Part shown: positions 29,158 to 38,154 of the stretch, piece after piece | How positions within the stretch are numbered: the stretch's first letter is position 1 | Layout of the letters: each line of letters starts with the position of its first letter | Assembly: GCA_000226015.1 (NCBI GenBank) | Contig: JH153452.1 | Location: forward strand, 146,297-184,450 | Reading direction: 5' to 3' | DNA: 38,154 nt | Source: Mnemiopsis leidyi | Lineage: Eukaryota; Ctenophora; Tentaculata; Lobata; Bolinopsidae | Made by a program: the position numbers and the translations under genes | The notes under the pieces: generated by a model | What the model saw: only the letters and a program-made list of their open reading frames with translations | Databases searched by the model: none | Told to the model about the DNA's origin: nothing

Positions 29158-31836
29158 TCACATTTTACAACCTCCTTTAAATCGCGAGACTTTCTCTACA
29201 TCTGCATAGATCACGTCTTCTTCTTCTTCCATCTCATGTCTTCCTTTGTCTTCCGATACGTCAACTTGGTTTTCATTTAGTGTGTTATGACGAGCTTCTC
29301 TATTAACTGTGATATAAACAGCATCATCATTTCTTTGCTTTACTCCGGTGGCCTTTCTTTTCCATTGAACTGCAAAAAGATCTTCTGTAGAATATTTTGT
29401 TACACCTTTTGTATCCCCTCTTATGAGAGAACTAGAAGTAGGATGAGGAAAGTCGTCAGAGTTCTCTCCCTGTGTAGCAGTCTTTGCATTCCAGGGAACT
29501 GAGTCTTCATGAAAACAAGTCTTCTTAGTAGAAGAAGTGGGTTTAGTAGAAGAAGTGGGTTTCATTCCCTGTTTCGAACGTCCAACAATAAAATCGTCAT
29601 GCTTACTTTGTAGGACTGCTACAATCCCACTGTCTGGACATTGTTGTTCATGTCTGAAGAATGCCTTTGCTGAATTGTTCTTACCATTCCTCTTCCGTTC
29701 TCTTATATACAGCCAGATAAAACAAACACAAACAATAGTAATGGTACCTGATGTTGTTGCCAGAATTAGAAATAATGGGTTTAAAATGAAGTTATCAGAT
29801 ATTTCAGAGTGCTCATACTCAGTATCAGTATCATTCTCTGACTCAGATTGAGATAGGCAGAGCGAGATATTAACACAAAGACACTCTCCTCTCTCCCTCT
29901 CAATCCAACTCCACACATGACCAATCTTACAGGAACATGTTGCTTTATCGACACTTCCATCTGGACACTCAGTACACTTTAGAGACCCAGCCTGACTGAC
30001 TTGTCCTGGTTCACAGTCGTCACAGTTTAGTTTTGTATCCGACCAGGTTGTGCCTGCTGGACAGAGACAGCTACTAGAACCGGCTAGGGAGGTTGCTTCT
30101 GTTGGGCATGATGTGCAGGAACCTTGAACAGAGTTCTTGTAGGTGCTCGGAGGACAGAGACTGCAATGTCCAAAGTCTGCAGTTTTCCAGGTCCAGACCT
30201 GACCATTTGGACAATCACAGTTGGATTTGTTGCTAGTTGTGTCACCAGGACAAGGTACACAGACTCTAGCTCCTGCTGGACTAACCCTGCCATCTCCACA
30301 CTCCACACAACCTGCTCCATCCCAGAAGAATCCAGCAGTACAGAGACAGTAGTCTTGTCCCTCAGTCGAAGTAGAACCAGAAGGACATGTCGTACAGACC
30401 ATCATATCTTCTCTTCGGTATGTTCCTGGTTTACATGGTACACAGGTACCTCTCTCTAGATTGTCTCCATTCCAGGTCATACCTTTGGGACAATTACAGA
30501 TTTGTAATGTGCATGGTAAGCAGGATCCTTCTTGCCAGTATGACCCTCTGTCGCAGATGCAGCTGGAAGCATTGAACTGTGATGTGCTTCCCTTAGGACA
30601 ATCTTGGCATGATGTCAGTCTACCTTGAGTGGCTCTGTAAGTGTTTTCAGGACATTCATGACAGGCTCGGTTCTCAACAAATTTACCTTGTTGACAGGAA
30701 TAACTGCACTCTAACTGTATGAAGTATGCACAGTCATATCGATTTTCAAGGTTAACTTTTATACATTCTGGTGACCCGTTAATATCTTGTCGACATCCAA
30801 ATAAATGCTTTGACCAAGACCCAAAATCTGATGATCGTGGGTCCTTATCAAAGTCAGTAGCGGCATCAAATCCCATCCATCTGCAGATCGTATTAGCTGT
30901 CAATATATCAAAGTCAGATCGGTACTGGTAGCACAGACGTTCGGAATTGTACAGCAGAAATCCTTTTTCTTCATCCGTTATTAAACTTCCGTCTTCTCTG
31001 GACAACTGGAACATATCTGTTTCTGAAACGGGATTTGATATACTTTAAACAAGAATGCAAAAACTTGCACTTAGCAAAATTCGCAGAGAAGTGACAATTT
31101 CAGCAGACAGCAGACAAAGAGATATTAAATACAATCTAGTAAATGAAACCTTCATCTATATCCTCTTCTGAAATACAGCTCAGGAAGATATCCTCGTCCT
31201 TCCGGCAATTGTGTTCCTCTGAGAAGTTGCAGTCCTCCCAATCTGCATTGATACACTTAACGTTGTCCAGGTTTATGTCGTAGTTACTTTGGATAGAGAA
31301 TTCTCCTTCAGATGTCCACATATGTTGGCCTGTGTACCCCATGTTCTTGCAGATAGCAGTAGCAGAGTTATCACTAAAGAAATCATCACAAACTGTTCCC
31401 CCTTTATATAGGAGTAATCCCAACTCTTCCCCGTGTATTTCTTCACCGTGCTCATCGACCAGAGAAAACAGGCGCTCTTCTGTGGTATCTGAAATAGGCT
31501 TTTCCAATAGAGGTCCTAAATCAATGTAGATAAGTTTGATTATGCTACTTAAGTCTTAGTGCAACGGTAGGTTAATTGCCTTGTTCTTGAGATGTTAGAA
31601 AAGTAGCTGATTCTAAATATACGGCAGGTCATTTGTTCAAATAAATGTTCATATTTTTTATTTTCGATTTCTTATTATACCTGGATCATGTGCTATTAAA
31701 TATACTTTTGTTTTTGTCTGTCTAGATACGACAATTTAGATATCGAAAATTTATTGTCCTAAAACCTCACAAACAACTTACAAAGACTTTGCAGAGCCGT
31801 CAACTTCAAGAGTAAAAGTGTGGTCACCATAAACAT
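29158..31836 (-). CDS. receptor copy A: SRCR - ephrin-receptor-like - TM - ITIM-like tail
   Basis: I joined exons 31836-31782 (signal peptide), 31488-31150 (SRCR 1) and 31022-29158, phases 1 and 1, giving 752 residues. The signal peptide is MFMVTTLLLLKLTALQS. SRCR 1 (about 24-125) has GTVCDDFF, ATAICKNMGY and LDNVKC. A second, diverged SRCR-like domain (about 136-240) has ANTICRWMGF. Cysteine-rich modules with the CPxGTY/CxxCPxGS pattern of the ephrin-receptor-like (GCC2/GCC3) fold follow to about 520. The TM (about 550-575) contains LILATTSGTITIVCVCFIWL. The cytosolic tail contains AVYITV (29305-29322) and VIYADV (29197-29214); the latter fits the ITIM consensus (I/V/L/S)xYxx(I/V/L). Phase-1 SRCR exons are typical. 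Probably a cell-surface recognition or scavenger receptor; ligand unknown. Confidence 0.88.
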
Positions 31837-32557
31837 AATATCGGTAGCGTATAGAAAGTACAACAAATCTGGGAAATAACTTTTCAAATTTCTCTCTAAT
31901 ATCTCTGACTATGGATCTGATTAATTAACTGTTAAAACTGATTGGTGAGTAGATGCCAAGCAATTTTATCCTATTCTTCTGGGATGCCAGAACATAGCCC
32001 TGATAGTGAGTACCATGTTAGAACCAGTCTTTCCGTAGATCTATACTCTTTTTACATCCTTCTCTTCCTTCTTTTTAACTACATGATATCTGATCAGTAA
32101 AACTGGATTCGATGATGATGTCTGTTTGGATAATGTCACCGGGGGACTGTAGGTCAGCGGCTGCAAACCAGGTTGGACTCTAGGTCGGGAGATGCCCACA
32201 GGGTGGACTCTAGGTCAGGAGACCTAATTGCATGCTATGCTGATATATGGAGAATAAGTTTGTAAACAGCTGCTTCATGTCCACAGAATTCAGGAAAGTA
32301 GAGAAAGATCTCTGGCTCTTGATCTCTTGATCGAGATAAAATCCTGGTAAACCATCTACAACAGATGGAGTTACTGGAGAGGACTTATTGACATAATTAA
32401 TGCTGATTCGGTAATGTCTAGCCTTATAGCTTATACGGAAGTTCTTTATTACAGAAAAGAAGTGTTACATCGACTGATTGGGGGAAAAGGGAAATCATCA
32501 TCTCTGAGCGAAGTTGTCCTTACATAGCAAAACTTTGAACCCTAACAGAAAGCTAAA
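29909..32557. repeat. segmental duplication, block A
   Basis: Matches 35491-37825 in the same orientation. It covers the cysteine-rich modules, the signal exon and about 700 bases upstream. Within the shared part the copies are nearly identical by eye. Similarity stops abruptly at CCACACATGACCAATC on the left (29909 / 35491), just before the membrane segment, and at AAAGCTAAATTT on the right. Block A contains the two SRCR domains missing from block B; block B has a LINE insertion missing from A. Confidence 0.88.
31782..31836 (-). CDS. receptor copy A exon 1 (signal peptide), too short for ORF callers
   Basis: Eighteen codons with an almost purely hydrophobic core (VTTLLLLKLTAL), ending in phase 1 at a GTAAGT donor that fits the phase of the SRCR exon. 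The same exon is present in copy B with a single Lys to Glu change. Confidence 0.8.
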
Positions 32558-32570
32558 TTTAAATTAGAAT

Positions 32571-32960
32571 GGATATTTGTCGTCACATTTTACAGTTCAG
32601 AGTATATCACATGGTCGTTACCATATTCTTAACGTTTATTTCCTGTGAGTCCATTACAAAGTTTTGAGTGCTTCGGAATATCATGTTGTGTTGACTGTGA
32701 GGAAATAAAATTTGAGAAAATTTTCTATCCGATCTGTCAAGATCTTTATTTTCGCATTTTTGTCATAGGGCGCTGATGCTTACTTCCCAATTTATCGAAT
32801 TAACAGTAAAGGCTGTGTCTGCCTTGAGGCTAACGTTTCTTGGAGCTCCTTTTGAATGCATGGTTGTACCGAAAACCCAGCTGTACTTGGGGTTCGCTAG
32901 GCTGGTACTAGAGCGAGAAAAATGCGCAACACTCTGCTTTCCCACCAAAAACTTGGTAAT
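32571..32960 (+). other. possible start of a plus-strand secreted-protein gene (uncertain)
   Basis: 32571-32640 encodes a 23-residue frame with a hydrophobic core (MVVTIFLTFISC) just before a GTGAGT donor, which resembles a signal-peptide exon. 32776-32960 has an open frame with ECMVVPKTQLYLGF and EKCATLCF, loosely like a PAN/apple domain. The splice phases I tried between them give an early stop. It could be a gene remnant or chance. Confidence 0.2.
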
Positions 32961-34702
32961 AGAAATTTATGGTAGATTTGAAACCATTTATTGATTGTAG
33001 TCTTAACAGTCACCACACCTTTGTCAGCTTATTAACTGCCGTATTATATCATTATTGTGTTGGTGTTGCACTGCATTCAACAAAGCTCTCACTTCATCAC
33101 AGCTATAAAACTTGCCCCAATAGTGGTCAATATCCTAGACCTCGTCCTGTACATGTAGTTGCCCAACTTGAGCAAGCTGTACCAGCAAATGCCTGTTATC
33201 AAACATAAAAACGCCATTTTGCTGTTATCCTTATTTAAGCATGATAAAACTCTTCATTACACTTTGCTGATAGAGCCTGCTCACTGAAATGTTTAACTTT
33301 TAAATTCCTATTGATTTTTTGTTATTTCTATTGACAAATTTGGGGACGGATTGAAGCCGATTGAGGTCTTCCTCAAGTCAGAAACAAGTGTTTTCCGTCA
33401 TTCACTGACTCCTCTCCAGCCCCAAATGCTCTTATATGAATACATTAAATTATTTCTATATTACTATGTATTGATTGACTGAAAAATTTAAATTTTGTCT
33501 TATTCGAAAATAATTTTGTCTTATTAACTTCCAAAGATAATAACGTAGTTATGGCTCGGTGGATCGACAATGTCCCGAAGGACATATGTCGCAATGATCC
33601 ATCATCGGTGAACTCCCAGAACCCATTTAGAAACGCCCTTCCGGAATGGTGGTTTGGTAACTGTGAGAATCTACCACCGCATTTTGCAAACGGTTCTGCT
33701 AGGTTATCCAGTGATAAATTTAAGCTTTCAGCTTTTCAGAGAGTTTATTATTTCTATTAATTTGGGTTACACTAATCTTTTCTCATATCTATCATCTATG
33801 TTTTCATGTTCCGCAGCATCTCTGTTTGCATGTACTGCTGCAGTACTTAATAAGAAAGCAAATTCCTCATTTTACTACATACACTGAGGTTTAGTTCAAT
33901 TGAAGAAACTACCTTCAATCCTATGTTCCTCTCATCTAATTCTTTTTTCTTTGCCTCTTTCTTTTTACTTAATATGCTTTGATTAATTTTGTTGGTTTTT
34001 TATCTATTTTCTGAACATAAGGCAGAACAATATGCTGTGATAAGTAAATAACGTTGCAAATGTTAACGATAAAATGGGTGGAATATAAAAGCTATGGCTG
34101 AGAGTAAGAAAGATTAATAGCTAAAGGTGGCAAATATTATATAATTTCGATTGCTGGTGACAAAAGCAATAGGTACACCAAAACTATAATGAATTGCTCA
34201 CTCATTATTATTAATCCTTTCAATGATTGATTTAACATTATTCTCCAATATAACGAACCAACTGCATGCAACAAAAATATGTTGGAGGGGATTACTGATC
34301 AAGTGAGTTAAGTCAGCATCAATGATGTTACCAATCTTCTGGAGCATTACTGCACTCAGTCTCCAAGATCATAGTCATGGTACAACAAGTAAAATACAAA
34401 CACAAACACACACCAAGCTCTTAAATATTATTCCTCAATACTGCAATACAATTAGTACTACAATAGCAAAACATTTTTTACCATCAGGGACAGGAATGAT
34501 TGCTGAGTCTTCTGTTAACAGCTTCCTCGTTTAAATTTAGAAAAAGGTTGATAATACTTTTATTCCATATGGTATTTCATAATACATATTACCACACAAT
34601 ATCTTAAATTTACCATAACTGACTTACAATAACTGGAAAGAAATGAAAAAAAAACAGGATCAGTAAATCTTCCTTCATGTTCGAAACTGTTCACTGTAAA
34701 GA
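32961..34702. other. spacer between the duplicated receptor blocks
   Basis: Unique AT-rich sequence apart from the weak exon candidate near 33551. The right end is the 3' flank of receptor copy B; TTTATT at 34559-34564 may be its poly(A) signal on the minus strand. Confidence 0.4.
33551..33703 (+). other. possible isolated exon (uncertain)
   Basis: A plus-strand frame of about 50 codons (MARWIDNVPKD...PEWWFGNCENL) ending near a GTTATC donor-like site. The WWFGNC string is loosely like the fibrinogen C-terminal domain. No partner exon was found. Weak support. Confidence 0.15.
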
Positions 34703-36666
34703 TTAGCGGTTGAGTTTTGTGTAAACAGCTTCCCCGTCTTCTTCCTCCTGAACTCCTTCTTTATCCCGGTAATTCAGCGTGCTATATACTTCACCACCTC
34801 TTTTGGAACACTGCGAGATTTCCTCTACAACCGCACAATCCACATTTTCTTCAACGATCTCCTCTCCTCTGACCTCTTCTTTCTTTCGATACTTTAACTT
34901 GTTTCACATCACCAGGTTTTATAAAAACATCTTCGTACTCAAGTGTGTCATGAGGAGCAGTCTTTGTTCTCCGGGATACATGGTAAAGGTCTTTGGTAGA
35001 ACCTGCTGTAACATCTCTCCTCCCATCAGCGGCGGCAGATGTAGGTTTGCTATTTCTTGAAACGATGCACATCTGCTCAGAAGATACGCTTGTTTCTCCA
35101 TCTTCATGAAGTGGTGCCGTGATATAATTTAGCGTATCATATAAGCCTTTATTTGCTGTTGCTGTGTTTTGGAGACTTTCATCAATTTGAAAGTTTGACT
35201 TTCTCTCACTTTTTGATTCCCAATTGTTGTACTTGTCAGCTATTTCTCGTTCCTGAAGTCGAATATTTAAGTCGAGATGCTGACCTGGCGGGGCTACTAT
35301 AGTCTTATTGTCTAGACTTAGTTTTGCTTGTGTGAAAAATTCCTTTGTTGAATTTTTCCTTTTATCCTTCCTCAATTCTTTTACGTACAGCCCCAAAAGA
35401 CAAAAACAAATTATTGTAGTAATACCTAGTGGTATAGCCAGAATCAGTGAATCACTATCATTCCTTGACTCAGACAGAGATACACAGAGATACCACACAT
35501 GACCAATCTTACAGGAACATGTTACTTTATCAACACTTCCATCTGGACACTCAGTACACTTTAGAGACCCAGCCTGACTGACTTGTCCTGGTTCACATTC
35601 CTCACAGTTTAGTTTTGTATCCGACCAGGTTGTGCCTGCTGGACAGAGACAGCTACTAGAACCGGCTAGGGAGGTTGCTTCTGTTGGGCATGATGTGCAG
35701 GAACCTTGTACAGAGTTCATGTAGGTGCCCGGAGGACAGAGACTGCAATGTCCAATGTCTGCAGTTTTCCAGGTCCAGACCTGACCATTTGGACAATCAC
35801 AGTTGGATTTGTTGCTAGTTGTGTCACCAGGACAAGGTACACAAACTCTTGCTCCTGCTGGACTTTAGGACTTACCCTGTCATCTCCACACTCCACACAA
35901 TCTGCTCCATCCCAATATAACCCAGCAGTACAGAGACAGTAATCCTGTCCCTCAGTCGAAGTAGAACCAGAAGGACATGTCGTACAGACCATCATATCTT
36001 CTCTTCGGTATGTTCCCGGTTTACATGGTACACAGGTACCTCTCTCTAGATTGTCTCCATTCCAGGTCATACCTTTGGGACAATTACAGATTTGTAATGT
36101 GCATGGTAAGCAGGATCCTTCTTGCCAGTATGACCCTCTGTCGCAGATGCAGCTAGAAGCATTAAACTGTGATGTGCTTCCCTCAGGACAATCTTGACAT
36201 GATGTCAGTCTACCTTGAGTGGCTCTGTAAGTGTTTTCAGGACATTCATGACATGCTCCGTTCTCAACAAATTGGCGCTCTTCTGTGCTATCTGGAATGA
36301 GATTTTCTAATAAACGTCCTAGATCCATGAAGATAAGTTAGATTATGGTAAATATTGCTACTAAAGTTATGGTTCAACGGTTAGTTAATTGCCTTGTTCT
36401 TGAGATGTTAGAAAAGTAGCTGATTCCAGGAATACGAACTATTCGGCAGGTCATTTGTTCAAATAAAGGTTGATATTTTGTATTTTCGATTTCTTATTAT
36501 ACCTGGTTCATGTGCTATTAAATATACTTTTGTTTTTGTCTGTCTAGATACGACAATGAAGATATCGAAAATTTGTTGTCCTAAAAAGTGTTTGCTTTAT
36601 TAAAAACTTACGGAGACTTTGCAGAGCCGTCAACTCTAGGAGTAAAAGTGTGGTCACCATAAACAT
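34703..36666 (-). pseudogene. receptor copy B: SRCR-less, frameshifted paralogue
   Basis: Signal exon 36666-36612, then an exon from 36291. Relative to copy A: (1) both SRCR domains and the intron between them are gone, the break joining STEER from the SRCR exon to QFVENGAC in frame; (2) near 35862-35875 there is an 8-base insertion that shifts the frame and leads to a stop at 35717; (3) the correct frame resumes, gives the last modules, a different TM (LILAIPLGITTIICFCLLGL) and tail, and stops at 34851; (4) a second frameshift near 34860-34890 hides a continuation to TAA at 34703-34705 whose frame is similar to copy A's end (VVEEIS vs DVEKVS) and holds two YxxL motifs (VYSTL, VYTKL). As assembled it cannot make a full receptor. 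Assembly error is possible. Confidence 0.75.
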
Positions 36667-37825
36667 AATACGTAGCGTATAAAAAAGTACAACAATTAAT
36701 CTGGGGAATAACCTTTCGAATTACTCTCTAATATCTCTGACTATGGATCTGATTTATTAACTGTTAAAACTGATTGGTGAGTAGATGCCAAGCAATTTTA
36801 TCCTAGTCTTCTGGGATGCCTGAACATAGCCCTGCTAGTGAGTACCATGTTAGAACCAGTCTTTCCGTAAATCTATACTCTTTTTACATCCTTCTCTTCC
36901 TTCTTTTTAACTATATGATATCTGATCAGTAAAACTGGATTTGATGATGATGTATTGATATCTCTTTGGATAATGTCACCGGGGGACTGTAGGTCAGCGG
37001 CTGCAAACCAGGTTGGACTCTAGGTCGGGAGATGCCCACAGGGTGGACTCTAGGTCAGGAGACCTAATTGCATGCTATGCTGATATATGGAGAATAAGTT
37101 TGTAAACAGCTGCTTCATGTCCACAGAACTCAGGAAAGTAGAGAAAGATCTCTGGCTCTTGATCTCTTGATCGAGATAAAATCCTGGTATACCATCTACA
37201 ACAGATGGAGTTACTGGAGAGGACTTATTGACATAATTAATGTTAATTCGGTAATGGCTTGCCTTATAGGTTATACGGAAAATCTTAGTAAGTAAGTAAG
37301 TAATAATTATGACATTACATCATCACACATATCTATTAAAAATGTCAAGGCACTAAATGGAAAAATGATAGAAAACCCTACAACTTTTCCATCCACAATT
37401 AAAATCACAAAAACGAAAAAAAAATCAACTATACTTTCCAGTAGAACTAAGATTAATAAATCGATTTTTTGCCACAATGGGATGGGACAGAAGATACTCA
37501 TTATGTATTTCTTTGTTACTGAAATAACTTGGTCCTTCAATTCTTCCTAAAACTTCATTGGACACATTCCAAAAGTGAAGAACATTTACTAAATTTTTAG
37601 AGATCATTTCCTTCTTAAAACTCTCTAAACCCATTTTAAAGCTTAAAACATTTGTAGAATTCTTTACTTCTTGAGGAAGCTTGTTCCAGAATGGAATAAC
37701 TCGCTCCGGAAAAGAAGTGTTACATCGACTGATTGGGGGAAAGGGGAAATAATCATCTCTGAGCGAAGTTGTCCTTACATAGCAATATAAACCCTAACAG
37801 AAAGCTAAATTTTAATTAGTAGTAG
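35491..37825. repeat. segmental duplication, block B
   Basis: Partner of 29909-32557. It includes the signal exon of copy B and its upstream region. It is interrupted by a LINE fragment (about 37276-37710) absent from block A, and ends next to a second LINE tail. Confidence 0.88.
37276..37712 (-). mobile_element. 5'-truncated LINE insertion with TTAC-repeat tail
   Basis: On the minus strand the element begins inside the C-terminal part of a LINE reverse transcriptase (FPERVIPFWNKLPQEV, then HFWNVSNEVLGRIEG and HPIVAKNRFINL), stops, and ends in TTACTTACTTACTTACTTAC near 37281-37300. Such a simple-repeat tail and 5' truncation are typical of target-primed reverse transcription. It is the same family as the element at 1030-1702. 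Compared with block A, about 13 bases of target are missing and no clear target-site duplication is seen. Confidence 0.85.
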
Positions 37826-38154
37826 TAAGAATCTTTAAAAGTACGAAATATCTCTATACAAGAGCATCCTAGGTACTTTATAGATATCAGAACACGAAAA
37901 AAAGATAAAAAAACGCTTTCTATTCATCTTCTAACTTTTTCCATTCAATCCTATCTAAGGCCAAATATCTAAGGTCTTCAAAGTCAGTAATATTCCTAAG
38001 TGGTATGTCAAGATCTCTACGTCTCAAATCGTTTCTTAATATATCTAATAAGTTTAAAGGAGGTCTTCCCCTTCTTCCAACCATAAAATTGTCAGCATTA
38101 ATAGCAAATAACATGGAAAGATATGCAGGAGAGTCCTCTTGACCTCTTAGGATA
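37818..38154 (-). mobile_element. second LINE, C-terminal end of endonuclease/reverse transcriptase ORF (runs off window)
   Basis: On the minus strand a frame open from the window edge (38153) to the stop at 37920 reads ILRGQEDSPAYLS, then GRRGRPPLNLLDILRNDLRR, and ends DLRYLALDRIEWKKLEDE. The RRGRPP...L..DL and A.DR..W signatures are typical of the extreme C-terminus of RTE/CR1/Jockey-type ORFs. The 3' tail is TTACTACTACTAA near 37818-37830, abutting the duplication block. It differs from the other LINE in both protein end and tail repeat, so it is another family. Confidence 0.78.

Noticed and set aside
29158..31022. Cysteine-rich region as TNF-receptor or EGF repeats
   Set aside because: The CPxGTY...CxxCPxGS spacing fits ephrin-receptor-like (GCC2/GCC3) modules better.

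Overview
This is animal (metazoan) nuclear DNA. It is AT-rich, its genes are split by GT/AG introns with consistent phases, and it carries decayed non-LTR retrotransposons. The proteins are animal types: a membrane adenylyl cyclase, two rhodopsin-class GPCRs, and SRCR/ephrin-receptor-like cysteine-rich receptors. Their style suggests an early-branching animal, most likely a cnidarian. That placement is an inference without a database search.

Layout. 1-5485 has no convincing host gene: a decayed LINE tail (about 1030-1702) and two GC-rich foldback elements sharing the end motif ATAGCCCTG. 5486-25447 (+) is one 25-exon gene for an ADCY9-like adenylyl cyclase, reconstructed here; all exon phases join to 1093 codons. 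Intron 6 holds a complete three-exon GPCR gene on the opposite strand (9575-10801). A second GPCR, with one coding exon, follows at 26109-27071 (+). The last half of the second cyclase catalytic domain is not seen. 15186-15305 is a run of N whose two flanks are near-copies of each other.

From 29158 to about 37825 on the minus strand lie two tandem copies of a cell-surface receptor gene. Copy A (29158-31836) appears intact: signal peptide, two SRCR domains, cysteine-rich ephrin-receptor-like modules, one membrane segment, and a tail with tyrosine motifs, one fitting the ITIM consensus. Copy B (about 34703-36666) shares the signal exon and cysteine-rich modules, but has lost both SRCR domains in frame, carries an 8-base frameshifting insertion and a second frameshift in the tail, and has an unrelated-looking membrane/tail part. 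A LINE fragment interrupts only copy B's upstream flank, so it probably arrived after the duplication. The right edge carries another LINE tail on the minus strand.

How it could fit together. Cyclase and GPCRs belong to the same signalling class (GPCR - G protein - cAMP), and the cyclase introns hold 19 exact TGACGTCA palindromes (the cAMP response element core), mostly in short tandem arrays, plus three exact X-box-like (RFX) palindromes. Whether these are regulatory or only satellite DNA cannot be decided from sequence alone. The receptor pair looks like a small, fast-changing family of candidate recognition receptors.
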